Source: Bryobacterales bacterium
Lineage (GTDB): Bacteria; Acidobacteriota; Terriglobia; Bryobacterales; Bryobacteraceae
Assembly: GCA_016716385.1 (NCBI GenBank)
Contig: JADJWL010000025.1
Span: 620,001 to 684,000, forward strand
Direction: 5' to 3'
Length of the DNA: 64,000 bases
Shown: one piece after another, positions 51,554-60,681 of the stretch
How the letters are laid out: each line of letters opens with the position of its first letter
Numbering within the stretch: position 1 is the first letter of the stretch
Notes under the pieces: model-generated
What the model was told of the DNA's origin: nothing
The model's database searches: none
Seen by the model: the letters and a program-made list of their open reading frames with translations, nothing else
Position numbers and translations under genes: made by a program

Positions 51554-53488
51554 CTATTCGAACGGCGTGTGGGCCGCCACTTGCTCCTGCACGCGAGCGA
51601 TGAACGCGTCCACCGATTCCACGCCCTGGTCGCCATGCCGGCGGTTGCGCACCGATACCTGTCCCGCCTCGGCCTCGCGTCCGCCGACGACGAGCATGTA
51701 AGGGATCTTCTGCAACTGCGCCTCGCGGATCTTGAAGTTTACCTTCTCGCTGCGGTCATCGATCTCGACGCGCAGACCGGCGTCCTTCAGTTTCCCAAGC
51801 ACTTCGAGGGCGTATGCGTTCTGCTTGTCCGTGATTGGGAGCACCACGGCCTGCACGGGCGCCAGCCACACCGGGAAGGCACCGGCGTAGTGCTCCACCA
51901 GGATGCCGAAAAAGCGCTCCACTGAACCGAACAGCGCGCGATGCACCATCAGCGGCTGGTGCGCCTGCCCGTCCTCGGCGATGTACTTCAAGCCGAAGCG
52001 GCGCGGCAGCGTGAAATCGAACTGCACGGTGGAAAGCTGCCACAGACGGCCGATCGCATCGACGAGCTTGACGTCGATTTTCGGGCCGTAGAACGCCGCT
52101 TCGTCCGCCATGACCTTCACGTTCATGCCGATGCGCTCCGTCGCTTCGCGCAGGGCGTTTTCAGCCAGCGTCCATTGTTCCGGCTCGCCGTCGTACTTGC
52201 CGCTCGCGCCGCCGTCCCAGGTGGACAGCTCGGCTTCGTAGCGGTCGAACCCGAAGGCGTTTAGCGTATCGACGGCGAATTCGAGGCAGCTCACCACTTC
52301 GTCGACGATCTGTTCCGGCGTGCAGAAGATGTGCGCGTCGTCCTGTGTGAACCCGCGCACCCGCAGCAGGCCGTGCATCACACCGGAGCGCTCGTAGCGA
52401 TAGACCGTACCGAGTTCGCCGAGCCGCACCGGAAGGTCCCGGTAGCTGCGCTGCCGGTCGGCGTAGATCAGAATGTGGCCGGGGCAGTTCATCGGCTTCA
52501 ACTGATACTCCGCGTCGTCGAGTTCCATGCGCGAGAACATGTTCTCGGAATAGAAATTCGCGTGGCCCGAGGTCTTGTAGAGATCGATGCGGGCGATGTG
52601 CGGCGTGTAGACGAGCGAATAGCCGCGCGCTACGTACTGGTTGCGCATCCAGTCTTCAAGCAGCTTGCGCACGGTGCCGCCCTTGGGATGAAAGAAGATC
52701 AGGCCGGGTCCGGCGAGTTCCTGGATGCTGAACAGGTCGAGTTCCCTGCCGAGCTTTCGGTGGTCGCGCTTTTTGGCCTCTTCGAGCTTGTGCAGGTACT
52801 CGTCGAGTTCCTTCTTCGTGAAGAAAGCCGTGCCGTAGATGCGCTGCAACTGCTGGTTCTTCTCGTCACCCTTCCAGTACGCGCCCGCGACGGAAAGCAG
52901 CTTGAACGCCTTGAGGCGAGACGTGGAGGGCACGTGCGGGCCGCGGCAGAAGTCGATGAAGTGCGGGCCCAGTGTGTACTCAGAGAACACTTCGTCGGCC
53001 TTCTCAGTGATCAGTTCGATTTTCATCGCCTGATCGGCGTACTTTTCGAGGCCGGCATGCTTGGGCGTCATGACACGCTCATAGGGCAAGTCGCGCGCCT
53101 GGATTTCCCGCATGCGCTCCTCGATCTTTTCCAGGTCTTCGGGCGTGAACGGCGTCTCGCGCTGGAAGTCGTAAAAGAAGCCGGCATCGGTGGGGGGACC
53201 GATTCCGAGCTGCGTTTCCGGAAACAATTCGAGCACGGCGGCGGCGAGCAGGTGCGCCGTCGAGTGGCGGTAGACTTCGAGGGCCTCGGGGTTCTTGCTG
53301 GTGAGGATCTCGACCGCGGCGTCGGTTTCGAGCGGCCGCGTCAGGTCGCGCAGTTCTCCGTTGACGCGGGCCACGATAGCAGCTTCGGCAAGGCGGGGGC
53401 TGATGCTGGCGGCGACATCCAGAGGGCTGCTGCCGGCCGGCACGAACTTCTGGCTGCCGTCCGGCAGAGTCACGGTGATCAAACTCAT
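51554..53488 (-). CDS. thrS: Threonyl-tRNA synthetase
   Basis: 644 aa, full length. N-terminal TGS domain (res 1-60), editing domain with HSTAHLLAAAV and the metal ligands near CRGPHV. The class II catalytic core has the zinc Cys/His in LKPMNCPGHILIY, RGFTQDDAHIF, and motif 3 HRALFGSVERFFGILVEH, followed by the anticodon-binding domain. It follows cobT by 12 nt in the same direction. No T-box or other leader is possible in so short a gap, so it is either transcribed with the cobamide genes or from a promoter inside cobT. Confidence 0.97.
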   Translation of the reverse strand: MSLITVTLPDGSQKFVPAGSSPLDVAASISPRLAEAAIVARVNGELRDLTRPLETDAAVEILTSKNPEALEVYRHSTAHLLAAAVLELFPETQLGIGPPTDAGFFYDFQRETPFTPEDLEKIEERMREIQARDLPYERVMTPKHAGLEKYADQAMKIELITEKADEVFSEYTLGPHFIDFCRGPHVPSTSRLKAFKLLSVAGAYWKGDEKNQQLQRIYGTAFFTKKELDEYLHKLEEAKKRDHRKLGRELDLFSIQELAGPGLIFFHPKGGTVRKLLEDWMRNQYVARGYSLVYTPHIARIDLYKTSGHANFYSENMFSRMELDDAEYQLKPMNCPGHILIYADRQRSYRDLPVRLGELGTVYRYERSGVMHGLLRVRGFTQDDAHIFCTPEQIVDEVVSCLEFAVDTLNAFGFDRYEAELSTWDGGASGKYDGEPEQWTLAENALREATERIGMNVKVMADEAAFYGPKIDVKLVDAIGRLWQLSTVQFDFTLPRRFGLKYIAEDGQAHQPLMVHRALFGSVERFFGILVEHYAGAFPVWLAPVQAVVLPITDKQNAYALEVLGKLKDAGLRVEIDDRSEKVNFKIREAQLQKIPYMLVVGGREAEAGQVSVRNRRHGDQGVESVDAFIARVQEQVAAHTPFE

Positions 53489-53500
53489 ATACGTAATCTT

Positions 53501-54514
53501 TTATGATAGCGCCTCGGCTACGCGCGCCTCCGCGAACGTGGCCATGTCACTGTAGAGGCGGACGGCCGTTTCGAGCAACGCGATGCCCAGCGCGGCGCCC
53601 GTTCCCTCGCCGAGGCGAAGGTCCAGTTCGAGCAGCGGGCGCGCCCCGAGCGCCTTCAGCATGCGCCCGTGGGCGCGTTCGGCGGAGCGGTGGGAATAGA
53701 AAGCGATCTCTTCGACACGCGGTTCGAGAACGCGCGCCGCCAGCATCGCGGCGCAGGAGATGAATCCGTCGATCATCACCGGCAGGCGATGCGCGGCCGC
53801 TCCCATAAGGAAGCCGGCCATCATGGCGATTTCGAATCCTCCCACGGCCGCCAAGGCGCCCACGGCATCCGCCGGATCGGGAGTGTGCAGGGCCAGCGCC
53901 CGGCGGATGACGGCGGCCTTGCGCGCCACGGCTTGCCGGCTGAGACCGGTGCCGCGACCCGTGGCGGCGGTGGGCGTCACGCCGGCGAACACGCAGAGCA
54001 GCGCACTTGCCGGGGTCGTGTTGCCGATGCCCATCTCGCCCAGTCCGGCAATGTCGAATCGGCGCGCGGCGAGAGCGGCCAGTTCGCGCCCTCGTTCCAG
54101 GGCAAGTTCCGCCTGCTCCCGGGTCATGGCCGGAACGCGCGCGAAGTTTCGCGTGCCGAAGTCGATCTTGCAATCAACGACACCCTTTTCCCCGGGCGCG
54201 TTTACACCGGCGTCCACGATGATCGGCTCGATGCCGAAGTGGCGGCAGAGAACAGAGATGGCCGCCCCGCCGCGCAGGAAGTTGCGCACCATTTGCGGCG
54301 TCACCTCGGCAGGATAGGCGCTGACACCTTCAGCCGTCACACCGTGATCCGCGCAGAACACGTACATCGCCTTGCGGGCAAGCGACGGCATGGCCGTGCC
54401 GCGGATCACGGCGTAGCGAGTGGCAGTCTCTTCGAGCAGTCCCAGGCTGCCTTGCGGTTTGGTGAGTGCGTCCCAGCGGGCGCGCACGGCGGCAGTCAGA
54501 TCAGGTTCGGTCAT
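53501..54514 (-). CDS. cobT: Nicotinate-nucleotide--dimethylbenzimidazole phosphoribosyltransferase
   Basis: 337 aa. Makes alpha-ribazole phosphate (the activated lower ligand) from NaMN and a base. Seen: KPQGSLGLLEE, FCADHGVTAEGVSAYPAEVT, GEMGIGNTTPASA, and the catalytic-Glu motif RLGEGTGAALGI near the C-terminus. CobT homologues differ in which base they prefer; the sequence alone does not say. It overlaps cobC by 14 nt and is the last cobamide gene of the cluster. Confidence 0.96.
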   Translation of the reverse strand: MTEPDLTAAVRARWDALTKPQGSLGLLEETATRYAVIRGTAMPSLARKAMYVFCADHGVTAEGVSAYPAEVTPQMVRNFLRGGAAISVLCRHFGIEPIIVDAGVNAPGEKGVVDCKIDFGTRNFARVPAMTREQAELALERGRELAALAARRFDIAGLGEMGIGNTTPASALLCVFAGVTPTAATGRGTGLSRQAVARKAAVIRRALALHTPDPADAVGALAAVGGFEIAMMAGFLMGAAAHRLPVMIDGFISCAAMLAARVLEPRVEEIAFYSHRSAERAHGRMLKALGARPLLELDLRLGEGTGAALGIALLETAVRLYSDMATFAEARVAEALS

Positions 54515-55046
54515 GAGGGAGGGAGAAAGTCAGAACTTCACAGTAGTGCTGATGGAAGCCCAGCGGTTCGGGACCACCCAGCCAGTGCGAGAGCACGGAA
54601 TTCACGGCCGCGTGGGCGACCACGGCAATGGGCGCTTTCGCGGCAAGGATCCGGGGCCACATCCGTTCCAGGCGGGCGACAAATGCGTCCCATGGCTCAC
54701 CACCGGGTGGGGTCACACCGAACCAGTCTTTTTCTTTGGCGGCGACCAGGTCGGGCCAGCGCCGTTGAATGTCTTTCCAGTACAAGCCGTCCCATTGGCC
54801 GAAGTCAATTTCGGCCAGTTCCGGCAAGACGATGGGCGGCTTCAAGTGAAGCGCCGTATCGACCGCCCGCCGCAGCGGACTCGAGAACACCGTCTGGACG
54901 CGCAGAGAGCTCAACTGAGCCGCGGCAAGCTGCCCCCTGGCGGTTAACAGCGAATCGGTGCGTCCCAACAGGACGCCGCAGTCCTCGGGTTCGGCGTGCC
55001 GGATCAGGTAGAGAGTTCGCACGCCAGCACCACCAGAGAGAGACAT
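54501..55046 (-). CDS. cobC: Histidine phosphatase, probable alpha-ribazole phosphatase
   Basis: 181 aa. Phosphohistidine motif LIRHAEPE, then VFSSPLRRAVDT, EIDFGQWDGLYWKDI and the second catalytic His in VVAHAAVNSVLSHWL. The general family is phosphoglycerate-mutase-like; assignment to CobC, which dephosphorylates alpha-ribazole 5'-phosphate or cobalamin 5'-phosphate, comes from its place between cobS and cobT. Start at 55046 lies inside cobS (43-nt overlap). Confidence 0.9.
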   Translation of the reverse strand: MSLSGGAGVRTLYLIRHAEPEDCGVLLGRTDSLLTARGQLAAAQLSSLRVQTVFSSPLRRAVDTALHLKPPIVLPELAEIDFGQWDGLYWKDIQRRWPDLVAAKEKDWFGVTPPGGEPWDAFVARLERMWPRILAAKAPIAVVAHAAVNSVLSHWLGGPEPLGFHQHYCEVLTFSLPHDRT

Positions 55047-55702
55047 TCGGAGACCTGTGCGGTGGCGCCGAGGCAGTCGCCTGTGACGCCCCCCAGCCTG
55101 CGCACGAACCACGCACGCGCCGCCGCCACGAGAAGGGCGTTGAACGCGATCAGGAAAATCGCGGACGGCCCTGCGAGCGCTGCCGCTGCCGCGCCAAGCA
55201 TGAGCGCGATTCCGGGCAGCCGCAGGGTTGCGATGAACGCAGCGCCCAGGCCATCGCCCGCGGGCGGCGCCGTCCACGCCAAGCCAACCATCGTGGCGCG
55301 GGAGAGTGCAGCGGCGGCCGCAAGTGCCGGAACCGGCGCAGCCACAAGGCTCAACGCCTGCCACCTGACAAGAATGCTGAACACGATCGCCAAAACCCCG
55401 TATGCGCCAACGCGGCTGTCCTTGAGAATATCGTGTATCCTCTCCGGAGTCCGGCCAGCGCGGACGGCGTCGGCTACGTCGGCGAGGCCGTCCTCATGCA
55501 GGCCGCCAGTCGCAGCAGTGAGCAGCACCAGGGCGACCGCGGCGCCGAGTGGTCCCGGGATCGCGAGGACCACTGCGCCCGCGCCTGCCCCGAGCGCAAC
55601 GCCGACCAACGGAAACCACGGGGCGGATGCTCCGGGCGGCGCAGTCGCACCGCGTACCGGGATCACCGTGAGGAATTGCACCGCTCCCAGCAGACTGCGC
55701 AT
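55004..55702 (-). CDS. cobS: Adenosylcobinamide-GDP ribazoletransferase (cobalamin synthase)
   Basis: 232-aa integral membrane enzyme joining AdoCbi-GDP with alpha-ribazole (phosphate). Starts LLGAVQFLTVIPVRG; has the family signature GGLHEDGLADVADAV with conserved acids, then KDSRVGAYG and about six helices. ATG at 55702 overlaps the cobU stop (TGATG); the frame upstream lies within cobU. Confidence 0.95.
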   Translation of the reverse strand: MRSLLGAVQFLTVIPVRGATAPPGASAPWFPLVGVALGAGAGAVVLAIPGPLGAAVALVLLTAATGGLHEDGLADVADAVRAGRTPERIHDILKDSRVGAYGVLAIVFSILVRWQALSLVAAPVPALAAAAALSRATMVGLAWTAPPAGDGLGAAFIATLRLPGIALMLGAAAAALAGPSAIFLIAFNALLVAAARAWFVRRLGGVTGDCLGATAQVSECLSLVVLACELST

Positions 55703-56208
55703 CACTTCACCCGCAGCGGGACGCCGAACACCATCCAGTACACCTCTATCGCGCGCGTGGCGGCCGCCTGGTTGACGTTTCCAGCCGCATCGCGAAAGCG
55801 TCTGGCGAGAGCGTTCTCGGGGACAATCCCGCATCCGGTTTCGTTCGTCACCAGGATCACGGCCGCGGGCGCACCCGCGGCGGCGGCGACGAGATCCCCA
55901 CCGAGCGCTTCCGGATCGCTGCCGGCGAGCAGGTGATTGCTGACCCACAACGTCAGGCAGTCGACGAGGATTGCGTCGAAGCTCCCGCCGATCCGCTCCA
56001 GAAGCTCCGCGACGTCAAGTGGTTCTTCGAACGTCGTAAACGAAGGATCGCGTTCGGCACGGTGGCGCGCGATGCGTTCTTCCATCTCCGCGTCCAGCGC
56101 CTGTGCGGTCGCGACGAACGCGAGGTTCGAGCCGCGCTCTCGGGCGAGGGCCAGCGCGTGGCGGCTCTTGCCTGATCGCGCGCCGCCGCCCACAAGGATC
56201 AGAGCCAC
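55702..56208 (-). CDS. cobU: Adenosylcobinamide kinase / guanylyltransferase
   Basis: 168 aa. Phosphorylates AdoCbi and attaches GMP to give AdoCbi-GDP. P-loop GGARSGKSRHA, the His of the nucleotide-transfer loop in RIARHRAERD, VDCLTLWVSNHL and NETGCGIVPEN. GTG at 56208 is chosen: GGAGG lies 5 nt upstream and it gives the family N-terminus VALILVGGGARSG. It overlaps btuC by 10 nt. Confidence 0.95.
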   Translation of the reverse strand: MALILVGGGARSGKSRHALALARERGSNLAFVATAQALDAEMEERIARHRAERDPSFTTFEEPLDVAELLERIGGSFDAILVDCLTLWVSNHLLAGSDPEALGGDLVAAAAGAPAAVILVTNETGCGIVPENALARRFRDAAGNVNQAAATRAIEVYWMVFGVPLRVK

Positions 56209-57206
56209 AGCGACCTCCGCCGCGAGCGCAGGAGCCAGATGAAGAACGGCCCGCCCAGCAGCGCTGTCAACACACCGACGGGGATTTCCGCGGGCGCCAA
56301 CACCGTCCGGGCGACTGTGTCGCAGATTGCGAGGAATGCCGCGCCGAGAAGGAGGCTGCACGGCAGCAGCAACCGGTGGTCGGCGCCGAAGCGCATGCGC
56401 AAGGCATGCGGCACGATCAGGCCGACAAAGCCGATCGGTCCGGTGAACGCCGTAACGAGTCCGGTGAGCAGCGAACCGGCGAGATAGCCGAACCGCAGAA
56501 GCCATTGCACATCGACGCCGCGGGACTCAGCCCACTCCTCGCCGACGGCCAGCAGGTTCCATTCGCGCGCCTTCCACAGCACGAAACCGGCGACCGGGAC
56601 CACGACGGCGAGCAGCGAGGCCAGCGTCTTCAGATCAACCGGATCGATCCCACCCATGAGCCAGCGCGTGATCGAGAACGACTGCATGAGCGTGGCGAAA
56701 CTGTGGAGGAACAGGATGAGGGCCAGGCAGATGCTGTTGATGGTCACGCCGGCCAGGAGGAGTGTAAAGGAGGACATGCGCGCTCCTTCCGAGCCGAGGT
56801 GCAGCACGAGGCCCAGCACCAGCGCCGCACCGATGATTGCGCCGAGCCAGTGTACCGGAAACGGCAACGCAAGCCGGAATCCGAGGAGGATGGAGCAGAC
56901 CGCGCCGAGCGCCGAGCCGCTGGATACGCCGAGCGTGTAAGGCGTCGCGAGGGCGTCGCGCAGGAGCGCCTGGAATAGCGCGCCGGCGAGCGACAGGCAC
57001 GCCCCGGCGATCATGGCGAGGATTACGCGCGGCAGACGCAATTCGAAGAGTACTTCGCGGTCTGGCGAGATGCCGGCGAGCGCCCGCGGCAGGCTCGCGC
57101 TGGACGAACCGATCAACGGCGCCACAAGCAAGACGAGGGCTGCAATCGCGGAGCACACCGCGAGGGCGGTGAGGACGCGGCGGCGGGGGGCGGATTCAAC
57201 CGGCAT
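56199..57206 (-). CDS. btuC: Corrinoid ABC transporter permease (BtuC/FecCD family)
   Basis: 335 aa with about ten helices. FecCD signatures: ELRLPRVILAMIAGACLSLAGALFQALLRDALATP (split here for length: RLPRVILAMIAGA then LAGALFQALLR), TPYTLGVSSGSALGA and GPIGFVGLIVPHALR. Forms the inner-membrane channel with BtuD. Substrate assigned from the surrounding cob genes, since the family also serves siderophores. ATG at 57206; overlaps btuD by 11 nt and cobU by 10 nt. Confidence 0.92.
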   Translation of the reverse strand: MPVESAPRRRVLTALAVCSAIAALVLLVAPLIGSSSASLPRALAGISPDREVLFELRLPRVILAMIAGACLSLAGALFQALLRDALATPYTLGVSSGSALGAVCSILLGFRLALPFPVHWLGAIIGAALVLGLVLHLGSEGARMSSFTLLLAGVTINSICLALILFLHSFATLMQSFSITRWLMGGIDPVDLKTLASLLAVVVPVAGFVLWKAREWNLLAVGEEWAESRGVDVQWLLRFGYLAGSLLTGLVTAFTGPIGFVGLIVPHALRMRFGADHRLLLPCSLLLGAAFLAICDTVARTVLAPAEIPVGVLTALLGGPFFIWLLRSRRRSLWL

Positions 57207-57963
57207 ACAATATCCACTGCCGGCCATCGGCCTCAGCCACACGCGCGGTGACACCGAACACTGACTGGATGCGTTCGGCCGAGAGCGCCTCGCCAGGGAC
57301 CGCATCGGCGGCGACAGCGCCGCCATCCAGCAGGATCACGCGGTCGCTGTAAGCTGCCGCCAGATTCAGGTCATGGGTGACAGCCACGACCAGCATCCCT
57401 TCGCCGCACAGCCTGCGCAGGAGTTGATAGAGCGCAATCTGATGGCGCAGGTCGAGCCAGGTGGTGGGCTCGTCGAGCAAGAGCACCCGGGGCGTTTGCG
57501 CCAAGGCCGCGGCAAGGATCACGCGCTGCTTCTCGCCTCCGCTGAGCGTGCGGAAATCACGCTTGCGGAATGCGACGGCGTCGGTCAGGGACAGCGCGCG
57601 GTCTACCTCACGCCAGTCGGCGTCGGATTCGAACAAACCGTCGCAGTAGGGCGTGCGGCCCATGAGCACCACCTGTTCAGCGGTAAACGGAAACTCGACC
57701 TTCAGGCTCTGCGGTACAAACGCCACGTCGCGCGCCAGCGCACGGCGAGTCCACTGGCGGACATCGCGTCCGCCAAAACGGCAAGTTCCGGAGAAGCCCG
57801 GCCGCAGGGCGGCTAGGATTCCGAGCAGCGTCGACTTGCCCGCGCCGTTCGGTCCGGCGAGCGTGACCAGGCTGCCGGGACTGAGGTCCAGCGTGACGCC
57901 TCGCAGGATCTCCGCGGCGCCGTAGCGCATGCACACGCCTTGGAGTTCGTAGAGCGCGCTCAC
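57196..57963 (-). CDS. btuD: Corrinoid ABC transporter ATPase (BtuD/FecE family)
   Basis: 255 aa. Walker A GPNGAGKSTLL, DVAFVPQSLKVEFPFTAEQ around the Q-loop, signature LSGGEKQR, Walker B VLLLDEPTTWLD, and THDLNLAA with the switch His. GTG at 57963 with a purine-rich stretch upstream, overlapping the btuF stop as GTGA. Energises BtuC in the cytoplasm. Confidence 0.93.
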   Translation of the reverse strand: MSALYELQGVCMRYGAAEILRGVTLDLSPGSLVTLAGPNGAGKSTLLGILAALRPGFSGTCRFGGRDVRQWTRRALARDVAFVPQSLKVEFPFTAEQVVLMGRTPYCDGLFESDADWREVDRALSLTDAVAFRKRDFRTLSGGEKQRVILAAALAQTPRVLLLDEPTTWLDLRHQIALYQLLRRLCGEGMLVVAVTHDLNLAAAYSDRVILLDGGAVAADAVPGEALSAERIQSVFGVTARVAEADGRQWILYAG

Positions 57964-58811
57964 AGTCCCGCCTCTGGATGGATCATGCGGGCGAAGGAAA
58001 GCGCCGCATCGACGACGCGGGGTCCTGGCACGACATAGATGTCCGACGCGATGGCATGCACGCGGCGTTCCCGGACCGCTCGCAACGCCGGTTGCCTCGC
58101 CCACAAACCTTCGACGGCGCGCATCTGCGCGGGAGTGACTTGGGCGGTGTCCGCCATGTCACCCATGTCCAGGATGACGTCAGGGTTCCGGCTGAGGACC
58201 TCTTCGAGCGAAATCTTCGGGTAGGGCGTGGCGGCATCCTCGAAGGCGTTTCGGGCGCCCGCAATGGAGAACAACTCGTTGAGATAGGAACCGGATCCAA
58301 CGGCGATCAGGCCGCGGAGGCTGCCGGGCTCGCGCCCCACGACAAATAGGACGTCGCGGCGGGGCAGCGTCTTCGTCACGTCGGCGATACGACGGAGTTC
58401 GTTTTCGATCCGCTGCCGCAAGCTGCGCCCACGTTCCGGCACTCCGGCCGCGGCGGCGATGCGCTCCATCGTCTCGAGTGTTGTGGCAAGATTGCCGTGT
58501 TCGACCTCAAGGACATTGAGACCCAGACGCGCCAGCACCTGCTTCGGCGAAGAGGGGACCTTCTGGACGATGACGAGATCCGGCCGCAGCGCCAGGACCG
58601 TCTCCGCGTTCGGACGCAAGTAGGACCCGACGTTCGTCTTCCGCCGGGCTTCGGGCGGATAGTGGCAGTATTGCGAGACGCCCGCGACGCGATCCCCTAA
58701 GCCGAGCGCGTACAGGGTCTCGGTCGAACTGGGTGCGGTCGAAACAATGCGCAGCGCTTCGGAGTGCAGAAGCGCGCAGAACGCAAGGGCCAGCAACATC
58801 AACCGCGCCAC
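57960..58811 (-). CDS. btuF: Corrinoid-binding periplasmic protein (BtuF-like)
   Basis: 283 aa. Signal-like N-terminus (VARLMLLALAFCALLHSEA). Two-lobed type III binding protein: RIVSTAPSSTETLYALGLGDRV, VGSYLRPNAETVLALRPDLVI, then VLFVVGREPGSL and NPDVILDMG. GTG at 58811 preceded by GGAG; the longer frame lies within cobD. Hands cobamides or cobinamide from the outer-membrane receptor to BtuCD. Confidence 0.92.
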   Translation of the reverse strand: MARLMLLALAFCALLHSEALRIVSTAPSSTETLYALGLGDRVAGVSQYCHYPPEARRKTNVGSYLRPNAETVLALRPDLVIVQKVPSSPKQVLARLGLNVLEVEHGNLATTLETMERIAAAAGVPERGRSLRQRIENELRRIADVTKTLPRRDVLFVVGREPGSLRGLIAVGSGSYLNELFSIAGARNAFEDAATPYPKISLEEVLSRNPDVILDMGDMADTAQVTPAQMRAVEGLWARQPALRAVRERRVHAIASDIYVVPGPRVVDAALSFARMIHPEAGL

Positions 58812-59800
58812 GAGAACTCCTTCCACGCGCGGAGGAGCGCGTCGTTCTCGACCCGGGTACGGACGGCAATCCGCACGCTGGGTGAGGGAACGCCCGGCCA
58901 GCCTTCGCAATCGCGCACGAGGATGCGGCGCTGAAGAAGGTGCGCTGCCAATGCTTGCGCCGGGTAGGCGAGGCGGACGAACACGTAGTTCGCACACCCC
59001 GGCTGCGGCTCAACACCCGGTAGCTCCTGCAGAGCGTGCATGAGAAACGCCCGTTCCTGACCGACACAGTCGAGAGTACTGGCTGCGTGAGCCGTGTCCG
59101 CGAGGGCCGCCAGCGCGGCTTCCGAGGCCAGGACGTTGACCTGCCACGGCGGACGGGTCTGGCGCATCTGCGGCGCGTCTTGCGCGATCAGGGCACCAAG
59201 GCGCAGTCCCGGCAGCGCGTAGAACTTGGTCAGCGAGCGCAGCACGTAAAGGCCGGGCCGCGCAAGCGCCATCGAGGGCAGTCCCGTGAATTCAAGGAAC
59301 GATTCGTCCAGCACCACGGGATGGCGCGTTCTCCGCAGCCAGGACTCGAGAGCCAGAGGCGTTCCGGTAGGATTGAGCGGCTGCGTCAGGACCAGCAGAC
59401 CGTCCTCCGGCCAGGCGGACGGGTCGGCGGCCGGCACCTGCGCCGCCTCCGGAAAGGCACGGTGGAACTCGGAGAACACTGGGACGGCCAGTGTGACTTT
59501 CGGAGCCTGCAGGTAGCCCGCGAGGAAGTGGATCAGTTCACTGGCGCCGTTGCCGGGCACGATGCATGGGGCTGGAACCTTCCACGCATCCGAGAGCGCG
59601 CGAAGGAGTGTGGCGGACTCGCGCTCTGGATAGTGCACGATACGGCCGATGCCGCGGCAGATGGCCTCGTTGACGCCGGGGGCGGGTCCCAGCGGATTGA
59701 TGCTGGCGCTGAAGTCGAGCACGTCCCGCCAGTCCCAGCCGTGCTCACGGCTGACCGCGAAGATGTTGCCCCCGTGAGTGACCTCCATTGCAGGCATCAT
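58799..59800 (-). CDS. cobD: Threonine-phosphate decarboxylase CobD (PLP aminotransferase fold)
   Basis: 333 aa. Makes (R)-1-amino-2-propanol phosphate, the linker that CbiB attaches to cobyric acid. HGGNIFAV, DFSASINPLGP, the PLP-Lys segment SLTKFYALPGLRLG, and LNPTGTPL. It resembles histidinol-phosphate aminotransferase, but HGGN and the gene context identify CobD. It overlaps cbiB by 4 nt (ATGA) and btuF by 13 nt. Confidence 0.94.
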   Translation of the reverse strand: MMPAMEVTHGGNIFAVSREHGWDWRDVLDFSASINPLGPAPGVNEAICRGIGRIVHYPERESATLLRALSDAWKVPAPCIVPGNGASELIHFLAGYLQAPKVTLAVPVFSEFHRAFPEAAQVPAADPSAWPEDGLLVLTQPLNPTGTPLALESWLRRTRHPVVLDESFLEFTGLPSMALARPGLYVLRSLTKFYALPGLRLGALIAQDAPQMRQTRPPWQVNVLASEAALAALADTAHAASTLDCVGQERAFLMHALQELPGVEPQPGCANYVFVRLAYPAQALAAHLLQRRILVRDCEGWPGVPSPSVRIAVRTRVENDALLRAWKEFSWRG

Positions 59801-60681
59801 CCCATGACCAGAACGAGAATCCCCAGGAAGAGCAGGGCGGTCGCATAGAGCAGCCGTCGCGCTGTCCGGAAAACATCGAGCGACAGCGGCGCCAGCGGGT
59901 CTCCCAGAAACGGCTTTTCGCTCGGCACACCCTGGTAATGATTCAGACCGCCAAGGCGGACCCCCAGCGCTCCCGCGAACGCTGCCTCGGGGTATCCGGA
60001 GTTCGGGCTCGGCTGCCGCGCCGCATCGCGCAGCACCGCGCGCAGGCTGCGGATAGGATGTCCCGACACCAGGCAGACCAGGATGGCCGAGAGACGAGCC
60101 GGCGCCCAGTTTGCGATGTCGTCAGCGCGCGCGGAGGCCCAGCCGAAGTCGCGGTAGCGATCATTCCTGTAGCCGACCATGCTGTCGAGAGTGTTGACCG
60201 CCTTGTACGCGGCCATGCCCGCGGGTCCCGCGAGTCCGAGGTAGAACAGCGGCGCGATGACGCCGTCGCTCAGATTCTCGGCCACGGTTTCGATGGCTGC
60301 GCGCAGGATTTCCGGTTCGTGCAGGTGCGCGGTATCGCGGCCGACAATCCAGGAGAGTTTCTCCCGCGCGCCGTTCAGATCGCCGCGCCGCAGCGCGGAC
60401 GCCACAAGCGAAGCTTCGTTATCGAGGTCGCGCAGGGCAAGAAGGGAGAAGATCCAATAGACGTTGGCCCAGGGTTGGGTGAGCCAGACGAGCCAGGTCG
60501 CCGCACTGACGGCCGTGACCCAGAACAGCGCGCCCGCGAGCCGCAAGGGTAAGCCGGCGGCCCGGAAGATCCGCTCGAGCCGCGTAACGGCCCACCCGAA
60601 GCCGCGCACCGGATGCGGCAGCCAGCGCGGATCTCCAAAGAGCAGATCCAGCCCGGCGCCAAGCAGCAGGTCCCGCCTCAC
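59797..60681 (-). CDS. cbiB: Adenosylcobinamide-phosphate synthase
   Basis: 294-aa membrane enzyme (CbiB; CobD in Pseudomonas naming) that joins aminopropanol phosphate to adenosylcobyric acid. FGDPRWLPHPVRGFG, SWIVGRDTAHL, ETVAENLSDGVIAPLFY, AYKAVNTLDSMVGY and NSGYPEAAFAGALGVRLGG are all diagnostic. Slightly short of the usual ~310. GTG at 60681 overlaps the cobQ stop as GTGA. Confidence 0.95.
   Translation of the reverse strand: MRRDLLLGAGLDLLFGDPRWLPHPVRGFGWAVTRLERIFRAAGLPLRLAGALFWVTAVSAATWLVWLTQPWANVYWIFSLLALRDLDNEASLVASALRRGDLNGAREKLSWIVGRDTAHLHEPEILRAAIETVAENLSDGVIAPLFYLGLAGPAGMAAYKAVNTLDSMVGYRNDRYRDFGWASARADDIANWAPARLSAILVCLVSGHPIRSLRAVLRDAARQPSPNSGYPEAAFAGALGVRLGGLNHYQGVPSEKPFLGDPLAPLSLDVFRTARRLLYATALLFLGILVLVMG

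Noticed and set aside
53669..55936. 755-aa plus-strand open frame
   Set aside because: Antisense to cobT, cobC and cobS; low-complexity Arg/Gly/Ala-rich translation without domains.
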